Shown here in pieces: positions 19,049-27,198 of a stretch of 64,000 bases of DNA; the first letter of the stretch is position 1; each line of letters opens with the position of its first letter. The notes beneath the pieces were generated by a model that saw nothing but the letters and a program-made list of their open reading frames with translations, did no database searches and was not told the origin of the DNA. Origin of the DNA: 40-80 sp964503665 (lineage in GTDB: Bacteria > Bacteroidota > Bacteroidia > Flavobacteriales_D > Crocinitomicaceae); assembly GCA_964503665.1 (NCBI GenBank), contig CAZDAR010000003.1, positions 1 to 64,000 on the forward strand. The letters run 5' to 3'. The position numbers were made by a program, and so were the translations under genes.

Positions 19049-19157
19049 GTATTTGGTTTTCTTTTGAAAATGAACGTAAATTTAGCAATAATCGTATAAG
19101 TAAAGTGCAATGATGAAAACTTCTTGATGGTTTTTCTTAATTTTGAAAAAAAACACG

Positions 19158-21176
19158 ATGGATTTCGAACTTATATCTGAATACAAACCTACGGGCGATC
19201 AACCGGAAGCTATTCGACAATTGGTGGAGGGCGTTCTAAGAGAGGATAAATATCAGACTTTGTTGGGAGTTACGGGAAGTGGAAAAACCTTTACGATGGC
19301 GAATGTCATCACTCAAATCAATCGACCTACATTAATTCTATCACACAATAAAACGCTTGCTGCGCAATTGTATGGTGAATTTAAACAGTTTTTCCCAAAT
19401 AATCGTGTGGAATACTTCGTTTCTTATTATGATTATTACCAACCAGAAGCCTATTTGCCCACTACCAACACCTATATAGAAAAGGATTTAGCCATTAATG
19501 ATGAGTTAGAGAAAATGCGACTTTCAACGACTTCCGCGCTACTTTCTGGACGAAGAGATGTGATTGTAGTTTCATCTGTTTCATGTATTTATGGTATTGG
19601 AAATCCAGAAGAATTTGAAAAAAGTATCATTTATGTCAAAAAAGGACAACGAATTGCACGAAATCGATTTCTTCTAAATTTAGTTGAAAATCTTTATTCT
19701 CGTACAATTGATCTATTTAAACGTGGTACTTTTCGTGTAAAAGGCGATGTTGTAGATTTGTTTTTGGCATATGCTGACTATGCGATCCGCTTTGAGTTTT
19801 GGGGTGATGAAATTGAGAAAATTTATTCGATAGATCCTGAAACCAATGAGAAGTTAGAAGTATTTGAAGATTTAAATATTTATCCTGCGAATATTTTTGT
19901 TTCTAGTCAAGAAAATACACGTCATGCAGTCGGGGAGATTGAAATTGATTTAGGTACGCAAGTGGAAGCGTTTAAGCGCGATGGTAAATCCATTGAAGCA
20001 GAACGTTTAAAAGAACGCGTGACTTTCGATTTGGAAATGATGCGTGAATTGGGTTATTGCTCTGGTATTGAGAATTATTCGCGCTATTTTGACAGGCGAA
20101 AACCAGGTCAACGCCCTTTCTGCTTATTGGATTATTTCCCGAAAGATTATTTAATGATAATTGATGAAAGTCATGTGACCGTTCCACAAATTGGTGCCAT
20201 GTATGGTGGTGACCGTTCTCGAAAAATTAACTTGGTAGAATATGGTTTTAGAATGCAGGCAGCTATCGATAATAGACCTTTAAAAAAAGAAGAATTTGAG
20301 ATGGTTCAAAACCAAGTGATTTATGTTTCGGCTACACCTGCTGATTACGAGCTAGAGAAGACGGATGGAGTAGTGGTTGAGCAAGTTATTCGACCAACTG
20401 GATTGTTAGATCCTATTATTGAAGTGCGACCAAGTGCCAATCAAATAGATGATTTAATTGAAGAGATTCATCTACGTATGGAAGTCGATGAGCGTGTTCT
20501 TGTGACGACGCTAACGAAACGAATGGCAGAGGAATTACAAAAGTATTTAGATCGAGCTGGCATTCCATGTCGCTATATTCATAGTGAAGTAGATACAATT
20601 CAACGGGTAGAAATATTGCGGCAATTACGCTTAGGTGATTTTTCGGTACTAATTGGGGTGAATTTATTACGAGAAGGATTGGATTTACCCGAAGTTTCTT
20701 TGGTGGCTATCATCGACGCAGATAAAGAAGGTTTTTTAAGAGATGTACGTAGTTTAGTGCAAACATCAGGACGAGCGGCCCGAAATGTAAATGGAAAAGT
20801 CATTATGTATGCCGATAAAATGACGAAGTCTATGGCTAAAACGATAGAAGAAACCGAGCGCCGTCGAAAAATTCAAATGGAATATAACGAAGCGCATGGA
20901 ATTACGCCAACGCAAATTATTAAATCAAAGGAAACGATTCTCAATTCTACCAAAGTGGCTGATGCTGAAAAGGACTATGGGGAAATACCAGAGGAGAAGT
21001 CAATTGCAGCTGAATCTTCATTGGAATATCATACCATCGAAGATCTAGAGCGTTTAATTCATTCTACTGAAATGAAAATGAAAAAAGCGGCGAAAGATTT
21101 AGATTTTATGGAAGCTGCACGTCTACGAGATATTTCTTTGGTATTAAAAGTTAAACTATCTGAACATGAAAATTAG
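19158..21176 (+). CDS. uvrB: Excinuclease ABC subunit B
   Basis: The 672-residue protein is close to the usual UvrB length. Walker A VTGSGKTFT is near residue 36, with the beta-hairpin region (YYDYYQPEAYLP), the helicase motifs (LREGLDLPE, TSGRAARN) and a C-terminal UVR motif (LEYHTIEDLERLIHSTEMKM) that binds UvrC. It verifies damage in nucleotide excision repair. I place the start at the ATG at 19158, giving MDFELISEYKP. A TTG five codons upstream (19143) would add only a weak, lysine-rich leader. The end overlaps the VanZ gene by 11 bp. Confidence 0.96.
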   Translation: MDFELISEYKPTGDQPEAIRQLVEGVLREDKYQTLLGVTGSGKTFTMANVITQINRPTLILSHNKTLAAQLYGEFKQFFPNNRVEYFVSYYDYYQPEAYLPTTNTYIEKDLAINDELEKMRLSTTSALLSGRRDVIVVSSVSCIYGIGNPEEFEKSIIYVKKGQRIARNRFLLNLVENLYSRTIDLFKRGTFRVKGDVVDLFLAYADYAIRFEFWGDEIEKIYSIDPETNEKLEVFEDLNIYPANIFVSSQENTRHAVGEIEIDLGTQVEAFKRDGKSIEAERLKERVTFDLEMMRELGYCSGIENYSRYFDRRKPGQRPFCLLDYFPKDYLMIIDESHVTVPQIGAMYGGDRSRKINLVEYGFRMQAAIDNRPLKKEEFEMVQNQVIYVSATPADYELEKTDGVVVEQVIRPTGLLDPIIEVRPSANQIDDLIEEIHLRMEVDERVLVTTLTKRMAEELQKYLDRAGIPCRYIHSEVDTIQRVEILRQLRLGDFSVLIGVNLLREGLDLPEVSLVAIIDADKEGFLRDVRSLVQTSGRAARNVNGKVIMYADKMTKSMAKTIEETERRRKIQMEYNEAHGITPTQIIKSKETILNSTKVADAEKDYGEIPEEKSIAAESSLEYHTIEDLERLIHSTEMKMKKAAKDLDFMEAARLRDISLVLKVKLSEHEN

Positions 21177-21534
21177 TAAACTAATTGTTCAACGATTTTT
21201 TATCGTTTATCTTCTCGCTGTATTCGCCCTACATGTGATGAGAGCAGACGATGTCGTTGATTTGAATAGTTATTTTTTAGGCATTCGAAGAGATCATTGG
21301 GCGCATGGTATCTTGTTTTTTCCAATAGGATTTTTTGCGTTAATTTCATTGAATAAAAATCAACGATTAGCGCTTGTTTTTACTGTTTTTTGTTGTTTAT
21401 TCTTTGAATCCCTACAGTATTTTATTCCGTATCGTTCTTTTGATATGTGGGATATTGTAGCCGATTCAACAGGTGCAGGAATCGGAGTTATAGCCTATTT
21501 TATGACAAGACGATTTCTTCCTATTCATTACTAA
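21166..21534 (+). CDS. VanZ family membrane protein
   Basis: The 122-residue protein has about four transmembrane helices. The VanZ-type signature is FFESLQYFIPYRSFDMWDI followed by a conserved polar/Gly segment (DSTGAGIG). Its function in Gram-negative bacteria is unknown. The start codon lies inside the end of uvrB (11-bp overlap), so translation is probably coupled. It is convergent with the phospholipase C-like gene, 7 bp away. Confidence 0.82.
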   Translation: MKISKLIVQRFFIVYLLAVFALHVMRADDVVDLNSYFLGIRRDHWAHGILFFPIGFFALISLNKNQRLALVFTVFCCLFFESLQYFIPYRSFDMWDIVADSTGAGIGVIAYFMTRRFLPIHY

Positions 21535-21541
21535 AAATCAA

Positions 21542-22549
21542 CTAATCGCAAATTCTTCCTTTTGCTTTACCTTGTTCGTATTGACTTTCTAATTCTTGTA
21601 ATTCCTTCATCAATTTCTCAGAAGGTTTGGTGTGTTGAATAGAAGATAAATCAGGTTGTCCTGCATTTACCCAAGCGGTATACCACATCGATCCAACGGC
21701 AATAATAGCAGCTTTCATTCTGCGTTCTACCATGCCATTCAATCGTTGATTGTAAGCTTGAGAAAAATCATACGAATAGGTGTGAATGGTCATTTTACCA
21801 CGTTGTTCGTAGGCGTATTTTTTATCCTGTGGAAATTCAGCCGTTAACTCTTTTTCAAAACGAAATACAGAGTCTAAGGCAGCGTGCGAATCTTTTACAG
21901 TGTTCCATGCTAAATCTAAAGGATCTTTAATGTATTTAGCTTTACCGACAAAATAATCATAATCGTTATAATTAATTTCAACCAAACGACTTTCCCAAAA
22001 ACCATGAATGCCTCGTTGCCCTGTCATAATGCCATTATAATTTTCAGTCGTATGTAAAGGAACATGTGCATCACCTACATAATGACCTAAATCTGCAGAA
22101 TATTTGAGAATTAAATCGGTATTTTTATTCGCCATCGCTCTTTCAAGCTTTTTCAGAACAAATTGTATGTGCCAAGGAACAATACCATAAGCTCGAAGTG
22201 TGTCTTCTGTATACTTTGCAACGGCATCATTCCATTTTCGTGGTACAAGATCAAAGGGGTCTTGGTCACCTATCGCATAATGATCGATATCGATGTAGTG
22301 ACATTCTGCTTCACCCACCATGGCATAACGTCTTTTGTCAGGGTCAGGCGCGTGATCAGTTAAGTATTCGATGTGTTCTTTGTAAAAGCCAAACATTTCT
22401 GGAGGAAGTGTAAAGACGGCCACACGATTGATGCGCATGTGTCCTGCAAACCCCCATTTTTTTAGAGAATTAGTAGAATTTTCCATGGTGAGTGAAATGC
22501 CCAACAAAGAAAAAATCAAAATGATTACTATGTGATAATTACGTTTCAA
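21542..22549 (-). CDS. Zinc-dependent phospholipase C/S1-P1 nuclease-like protein
   Basis: The 335-residue protein has an N-terminal hydrophobic segment and then WGFAGHMRINRVAVFTLP. This resembles the all-helical zinc phospholipase C / P1 nuclease fold, where the N-terminal Trp and His residues bind zinc. Further candidate ligands are ECHYIDIDHY, LGHYVGDAHVPLHTTENYNG and HGFWESRL. The likely product is an exported zinc hydrolase acting on phospholipid or nucleic acid, with substrate undetermined. Its start overlaps the end of the ComB-like gene by 11 bp, suggesting an operon. Confidence 0.8.
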   Translation of the reverse strand: MKRNYHIVIILIFSLLGISLTMENSTNSLKKWGFAGHMRINRVAVFTLPPEMFGFYKEHIEYLTDHAPDPDKRRYAMVGEAECHYIDIDHYAIGDQDPFDLVPRKWNDAVAKYTEDTLRAYGIVPWHIQFVLKKLERAMANKNTDLILKYSADLGHYVGDAHVPLHTTENYNGIMTGQRGIHGFWESRLVEINYNDYDYFVGKAKYIKDPLDLAWNTVKDSHAALDSVFRFEKELTAEFPQDKKYAYEQRGKMTIHTYSYDFSQAYNQRLNGMVERRMKAAIIAVGSMWYTAWVNAGQPDLSSIQHTKPSEKLMKELQELESQYEQGKAKGRICD

Positions 22550-23267
22550 GTAGTACTAATTTACCATTTTTTAAAATAGGAATAACACTTGTCTGATTCG
22601 GCGTTAAACAATATTTAATATCTTCATTCAAATTTAAATTCTTTAATCTCCTTCTATGCGAACTGGATTTTAAATAGCCCATATAATTCTGACTAGCAGA
22701 TTGATATAAGTATTTAGCTGCAATCGAAGAATCTTCATTTGAAGTGTAGTTTCCAGTTGCTAATAAAGCATCTGAAATAGCACCCGCACAAATTGTATCT
22801 TCTAAATTAAACTTTCCTTGCCAACCTGAACATAAACATAATACATTTTTATTTTGTGATAACAACCATGTTGACAAAGCATCAACGTTTAAGAATGATC
22901 CAATAACAACTGTTTCAGCATCTTTCACTACGTTTAATGAACGGGTACCATTCGTGGTGCTCAAAACAACTTCTTTTCCCTTAAAATCGGCATTCATATA
23001 CGAAAAAGGAGAGTTACCAAAGTCAAATCCTTCGACAATTTTTCCTTTTCGTTCTGCACCGACTAAATATCCTTTCTCTTTGTATTCCAATGCTTCTTCA
23101 ATAGTTGGAACCGGAATGATTGCTTTTATGCCATTCTCGAACGCCGCACAAATAGCAGAAGTTGCTCGTAAAACGTCAATGACGACCACGATTTCAAATT
23201 CATCTTTATAATGAACATATTCTTCAGGTGTAAAACACACTTCAACGCGTTTTCGTGTATCGTTCAT
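22539..23267 (-). CDS. 2-phosphosulfolactate phosphatase family protein (ComB)
   Basis: The 242-residue protein has ComB hallmarks: VVVIDVLRATSAICAAFENG near the N-terminus, GAERKGKIVEGFDFGNSP, LSTTNGTRSL and CSGWQGKFNLEDTICAGAI. ComB hydrolyses 2-phosphosulfolactate to sulfolactate in coenzyme M biosynthesis in archaea. Bacterial homologues occur without other coenzyme M genes, as here, and may serve another sulfonate pathway. It overlaps the DUF3817 gene start region by 4 bp and the phospholipase-like gene by 11 bp, forming a three-gene unit. Confidence 0.88.
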   Translation of the reverse strand: MNDTRKRVEVCFTPEEYVHYKDEFEIVVVIDVLRATSAICAAFENGIKAIIPVPTIEEALEYKEKGYLVGAERKGKIVEGFDFGNSPFSYMNADFKGKEVVLSTTNGTRSLNVVKDAETVVIGSFLNVDALSTWLLSQNKNVLCLCSGWQGKFNLEDTICAGAISDALLATGNYTSNEDSSIAAKYLYQSASQNYMGYLKSSSHRRRLKNLNLNEDIKYCLTPNQTSVIPILKNGKLVLLET

Positions 23268-23560
23268 TTAACGTATTTTTTAAAAATCTTCACATCAGCA
23301 ACGATTGTTCCAAAAGGTAAAATCGATGAAAGTAAGCTTAAACTTATTTCTTTAAAATTCCATTTCATTTTCACTCCAACAATCAGAACAAATATAACGA
23401 AAAATATAAATAAATAACCGTGTATATTTCCAACTGGTCGCATATATTCAGTGTGGTCTAAAACCCACTTTAAATACATAGCAATAAGTAGGGCTAACCA
23501 AGAGAATGCTTCTAATAAAGCAAAAACACGTAATATTCTTAAAAGTGACTGTTCTTTCAT
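23264..23560 (-). CDS. DUF3817 integral membrane protein
   Basis: A start at the ATG whose complement ends at 23560 gives a 98-residue protein beginning MKEQSLLRILRVFALLEAFS, which is the normal beginning of DUF3817 proteins. The upstream in-frame extension to 23626 does not resemble the family. There are three transmembrane helices, with the motif RPVGNIHGYLFI. Its function is unknown. It overlaps the ComB-like gene by 4 bp. A TATCTTTG -7 element lies at 23577-23584 on this strand, close to the left edge of the Rhs array. Confidence 0.78.
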   Translation of the reverse strand: MKEQSLLRILRVFALLEAFSWLALLIAMYLKWVLDHTEYMRPVGNIHGYLFIFFVIFVLIVGVKMKWNFKEISLSLLSSILPFGTIVADVKIFKKYVK

Positions 23561-23637
23561 AATTATAATTTGCGCCCAAAGATAGTTAACAAATTTGAAA
23601 TTTGATGAAAAGACGATACTCTTCATGATTCAGTCGT

Positions 23638-24159
23638 ATGGTAACAACCATCACAAAACCCGATACCCGTGAAGTGCTACCACTTGGTAATGCTTATCAG
23701 TACGACCAATTGAACAGGCTCGCACATAGCAAGAGTTTTTCGAACATCAATCTAAGCGGCAACGCATGGGGCAACACAGGAACGTATGATAACAAATACT
23801 TCAACGCTTTTAGCTACGATGCCAATGGAAATATCTTAACGCAAATTCGTCACGACAGCACGGGTACGAAAATCGACGATTTAGTGTATCATTATGAGAC
23901 CAACTACGCTGGAAGGTTGTTGCGCAACCGCCTTTACCAAGTAAACGATGCCGTCAACGCTTCCACATACAGCGACGACATCGACGATATGGGAACTTTT
24001 GACAACGATGTCAATTTTATCAACACAAACAACAACTATTCCTACGACGGCGAAGGTCGTTTGACCAAAGACAAACAAGAGGAAATTGATACGATTATTT
24101 GGCGAGTGGATGGCTTGTCCCGACATATATTTTCAAGGAGGAACGACGATAGAAAATAA
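23638..24159 (+). pseudogene. rhs core fragment, 5'-truncated and interrupted
   Basis: About 160 residues of Rhs/YD-repeat core are readable: YQYDQLNRLAHSKSFS, FSYDANGNILTQIRHD, NNNYSYDGEGRLTKDKQEE and then IDTIIWRVDG. The frame closes upstream at a TGA (23626-23628) with no plausible start codon or signal, so the gene has lost its 5' end, which in a full rhs gene would be several kilobases. After IIWRVDG (about 24113) the Rhs reading is broken by inserted sequence and resumes in another frame at about 24306. The base composition is clearly more GC-rich than the flanking genes, suggesting transfer. Confidence 0.8.
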
Positions 24160-24305
24160 TGTTCGGGAGAAAAGTTAATACCGATTATACATCCGTAATA
24201 GTTCAAATTAATTTCAATGAATTTTGATAATGTACATTGAACTAAACGTCTGTTATATCGACATTATACCAAATAATTTCCGCTAAGTAAAATAAAACAA
24301 ATGGT
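24118..24305. other. Inserted sequence interrupting the rhs core
   Basis: About 190 bp of AT-rich DNA separates the two Rhs core readings (IIWRVDG before, IGRTVGSQKNNVSFDYDAFG after). It contains two imperfect inverted repeats: CCCGACAT at 24119-24126 with ATGTTCGGG at 24159-24167, and TTATACCA at 24264-24271 with TGGTATAA at 24302-24309. No coding capacity is seen. It could be a small non-autonomous element or a deletion scar. Confidence 0.45.
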
Positions 24306-24391
24306 ATAAATTTATTGGAAGAACAGTTGGTTCTCAAAAAAATAATGTATCTTTCGACTATGATGCTTTTGGTCGAAGAACAGCTAAACAC

Positions 24392-26230
24392 GTGCTCACT
24401 TCCAGCAACGACTTGCTTTCTTCGACGTATTATATTTTGGATGCTCAAGGAAATGTCATGTCAACATACAACCTAAACATAGATACTGTAAACTCTACAC
24501 TTGCTTATTACCAAGCGGAGAAATACATCTATGGTTCATCGAGATTGGGGATGTTAAAAGATAGCGTGAATGTTTTAGGTTCGGCATTTACCAACACCGA
24601 CACGACCAACATAACACACACGCTCGGCAACAAACGCTATGAACTTTCTAATCATCTCGGTAATGTTTTAGCGGTAATTACCGACAAACCCATACCGCAC
24701 AATAACGGTGGCACAGTTGATTACTGGCAAGCAAGTATCGCTTCGGCGTACGATTACTCACCATTTGGTGTTATGCTCACAGGTCGAACCTTTGAAGGAA
24801 GAGAAACGGTTTGTCATGACTCAACCATTCAAGCAACACAAAACGCTCTGGAAGAGGGTTTTGGTACTTGGGGTAGTTGGACAGCAATGGCTGATGGATT
24901 GGTAACCTACGTTGCTGATGAAATGCAGGTGAGCAATCCGAATACCTCTAAGAAGGATATTGGAGCAAGTAAAGCTTTTACCACAGGAACAGGAGTGCAC
25001 AACGTTAGTTTTGAAGTGATTGGAAATACCTGTGCAACGGTTGTTATTTGGCCACCGAGTTCAACGCCGATTCCTATCAAAGTATCTGTAAAAGACAACT
25101 ATGGCTATGTGGTGGCAAGTGGTAATTATACGACGGCTGGCACCTACAACCTATCGTTTACGCCTGCAAGTGCAGGAGCAAACTACACCCTCGAGTTTCA
25201 CATGACCAAAGCGAGCGCATTCTGCTTCTTTAGAGTGGACGATGTGTTGGTGAGTTTTGACGATACAACTACGGTGACGGTGTGCAAGGAGGTGGAAGAT
25301 GGGTATAGGTATGCGTTCCAATCTCAAGAACGTGATGACCAAGTGAGTGGAAAAGGAAATTCCTACACCGCAGAGTTTTGGCAATACTCGCCAAGGTTGG
25401 GAAAACGGTGGAACTTAGACCCAAGACCAAACGTTTCGATTAGTCCGTATGCGACTTTTGGGAATAACCCGATATTGTTTAGTGATGTGAAGGGAGACAC
25501 GATAACCGACCCAAAATCAAGGGCTCATTTTGATAATCTGGTCAGTCAAACAATAGGGAAAATACAAGAATACAACAGAAAATTAAAAGATATTGCATTC
25601 TCAACCGATATGTCAAGTTCTGAAAAACAAAAAGAATATGCTCATTACTCTTTTGCCAAAGGTGAAATGGAAAATGCTTTGTTAGAATATGATGAAATGC
25701 TACATACGCAAGATTTCAATTATAATATTTCCGTTGACCAAAATATAAGCAAAGAAGCCAACGGAGAAACAAGACTATTAAATGATAATTATACTGTAAG
25801 TATTTTATTTAGAGGTAATTATGCTACATTAAGCCACGAAATGAAACATGGATATGATTATATCTCTGGTAATCTTAATGGTTCTTTATTTACTTCTGAT
25901 TTAAATGATGAAGTAGCTGCTCATACGAGAGCTATGGCATTTGACAGGAATCATTATTCGGGAGTTAAATATGTTTGGGATATTACTCCTGATTTTGTAA
26001 AGCACAGAGGAAATTCGTATAAGAATTTGCCAGGTATTAATCTCAGTACAAATTCACCTGTCTTCTCACTTTATGGCTATAACAATTTGAAAGAAGAACT
26101 TTTGAATAGAATAAGACATTACAAAGGTTTAAATATGTTTTCTGATGATAGGATACTGGATAGAGTTAGAAATTTAAAAATAGGGGATTTAAATAATAGT
26201 AAATTGTTAAATGATGTCATTGGTAAGTAA
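24392..26230 (+). CDS. Rhs C-terminal fragment with HExxH metallopeptidase-type toxin tip (cassette 1)
   Basis: The frame is open from about 24306, and the GTG at 24392 is only the first possible start, so this is probably the 3' part of the broken rhs gene. It encodes Rhs core (SSTYYILDAQGNVMSTYN, YELSNHLGNVLAVITDK, AYDYSPFGVMLTGRTFEG). An inserted beta-rich domain of about 150 residues follows, then the core boundary (QYSPRLGKRWNLDP, SPYATFGNNPILF). A 250-residue variable tip begins near residue 370. The tip has LSHEMKHGYDY (His482, Glu483, His486) and Glu507 in NDEVAAHTRAM, the arrangement of a zinc peptidase. The partner gene overlaps its end by 20 bp. The fold and target are inferences. 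Confidence 0.8.
   Translation: MLTSSNDLLSSTYYILDAQGNVMSTYNLNIDTVNSTLAYYQAEKYIYGSSRLGMLKDSVNVLGSAFTNTDTTNITHTLGNKRYELSNHLGNVLAVITDKPIPHNNGGTVDYWQASIASAYDYSPFGVMLTGRTFEGRETVCHDSTIQATQNALEEGFGTWGSWTAMADGLVTYVADEMQVSNPNTSKKDIGASKAFTTGTGVHNVSFEVIGNTCATVVIWPPSSTPIPIKVSVKDNYGYVVASGNYTTAGTYNLSFTPASAGANYTLEFHMTKASAFCFFRVDDVLVSFDDTTTVTVCKEVEDGYRYAFQSQERDDQVSGKGNSYTAEFWQYSPRLGKRWNLDPRPNVSISPYATFGNNPILFSDVKGDTITDPKSRAHFDNLVSQTIGKIQEYNRKLKDIAFSTDMSSSEKQKEYAHYSFAKGEMENALLEYDEMLHTQDFNYNISVDQNISKEANGETRLLNDNYTVSILFRGNYATLSHEMKHGYDYISGNLNGSLFTSDLNDEVAAHTRAMAFDRNHYSGVKYVWDITPDFVKHRGNSYKNLPGINLSTNSPVFSLYGYNNLKEELLNRIRHYKGLNMFSDDRILDRVRNLKIGDLNNSKLLNDVIGK
24710..25422 (+). repeat. Long Rhs block, copy 1 (matches 30763-31475)
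   Basis: About 713 bp, starting at the DYWQASIASAYDYSPFGVM coding segment and ending at the Rhs core boundary, recur with high identity at 30763-31475. The match stops where the toxin tips begin. This marks cassettes 1 and 4 as recombining copies of the same rhs 3' region. Confidence 0.88.
25070..25313 (+). repeat. 244-bp Rhs exchange block, copy A
   Basis: This coding block starts at the PIPIKVSVKDNYG segment and ends at EDGYRY. It recurs with the same length and frame at 27199-27442, 29093-29336 and 31124-31367. It encodes the end of a beta-rich domain inserted into the Rhs core. Confidence 0.9.
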
Positions 26231-26600
26231 ATTTATTCCATTTGTAATCTTTTCTTGTATATCATTTCAGCTAAATAGATTTACATATATTTTATTCTAT
26301 TCCGCAGATTATAAATCATCTATTATGCTCGAAAATCACATATATACAAAGCACATATTACTTGGAGATATGTGGGCTATTGATGGAGGAGGTACATATA
26401 TAATGAATGACAGTACAATAACATTTATTAGAGTGAAATCATCAGTTAATCTTAATGGGTATTATACATATCAAGATTCGATTGTTGTTCCAAATAAAGA
26501 TACAATTACAGTTGACGGGTTAACCTATTATAAAACAGGTGGAGTAATTAAACCGCCAAAAGTTAAAAAGAAGAAAAAACACAAACAAAAGCAACCATGA
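26211..26600 (+). CDS. Candidate immunity protein, cassette 1
   Basis: The 129-residue product has an N-terminal hydrophobic segment (FIPFVIFSCISF), a short beta-type body (DGGGTYIMNDSTITFIRV) and a very basic C-terminal tail ending in a run of Lys. It overlaps the toxin-bearing Rhs frame by 20 bp and the HU gene by 4 bp, so translation is probably coupled on both sides. I do not recognise the family. Immunity is inferred only from its position directly after the toxin tip. The hydrophobic start points to export or membrane anchoring. Confidence 0.6.
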   Translation: MMSLVSKFIPFVIFSCISFQLNRFTYILFYSADYKSSIMLENHIYTKHILLGDMWAIDGGGTYIMNDSTITFIRVKSSVNLNGYYTYQDSIVVPNKDTITVDGLTYYKTGGVIKPPKVKKKKKHKQKQP

Positions 26601-26869
26601 ATAAATCAGAATTAGTAAAAGCGTTAGCCGACAAGACAGGCAAACCGCAGAAAGAAGCAAAAGCGTTTTTAGAAGCGTTTGAAAGCACTATGAAAGAAAC
26701 CCTTGCCAAAGGCGGAAAACTTACGCTGGTAGGCTTCGGAACGTGGGATGTTCAAGATGTTCCTGCACGTACAGGCAGAAACCCACGTACAGGCGAACCG
26801 CTAAAAATCAAAGCAAAGAAAAAGATACGTTTTAAAGCAGGTGCAGAACTTTCAAGTTCAGTTAACTAA
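26597..26869 (+). CDS. HU family DNA-binding protein
   Basis: The 90-residue protein is of complete HU length: MNKSELVKALADKTGKPQKE at the start, LVGFGTWDVQDVPARTGRNPRTGE (the DNA-binding arm with its RNPRTG motif) and a closing IRFKAGAEL. HU proteins bend and compact DNA. Its ATG overlaps the previous stop (ATGA), so it is translationally coupled to the cassette 1 immunity candidate. Base composition is more GC-rich than the neighbouring immunity gene. Its own terminator follows at 26890. A chromosomal HU copy presumably exists elsewhere. Confidence 0.93.
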   Translation: MNKSELVKALADKTGKPQKEAKAFLEAFESTMKETLAKGGKLTLVGFGTWDVQDVPARTGRNPRTGEPLKIKAKKKIRFKAGAELSSSVN

Positions 26870-26889
26870 TTAACAGTATAAAATATTTA

Positions 26890-26918
26890 GAAGCTCCGTA
26901 AAATCGGAGCTTTTTTTG
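26890..26918 (+). terminator. Rho-independent terminator after HU gene
   Basis: AAGCTCCG (26891-26898) pairs with CGGAGCTT (26905-26912) across a 6-base loop and runs into a T-tract. It ends the cassette 1/HU transcript. Confidence 0.85.
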
Positions 26919-27039
26919 TTTAAAATAGTTGTTCCTGTCCGTTTACTTCCAAAAAGTTATTAACATTCTAAATTTTACGCTCAATCCTTTTATTTACAAG
27001 GCTTACAACGTGTTTTATTCGGTTTTTTACACCTACCCC

Positions 27040-27198
27040 GCAACATCTACCATTTTTCTATACTAACGACTCCGTTCTATCGTACAATTCTAAAAATCAG
27101 TGTCTATAAATGACTTTTCCAAAAATATTTTCTACATTTATCTAACTAAAAACAACCATTTGCGAAACTACGTCCACCATACCAATCAAAAAGCATCC
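27040..27198 (+). repeat. Cassette leader repeat, copy 1
   Basis: This stretch of about 159 bp begins with GCAACATCTACCATTTTTCT and recurs at 28935-29092 directly before the 244-bp block. A partial third copy lies at the array end (32953-33011). It includes no normal gene start. The rest of the gap, 26919-27039, is AT-rich with nothing I can identify. Confidence 0.85.

Noticed and set aside
19143..19157. TTG start extending UvrB by five residues
   Set aside because: The ATG at 19158 gives the normal UvrB beginning and length; the extension is only a Lys/Asn leader.
23561..23626. Longer start for the DUF3817 protein
   Set aside because: The extra 22 residues are polar and unlike the family; the ATG at 23560 gives the standard start.
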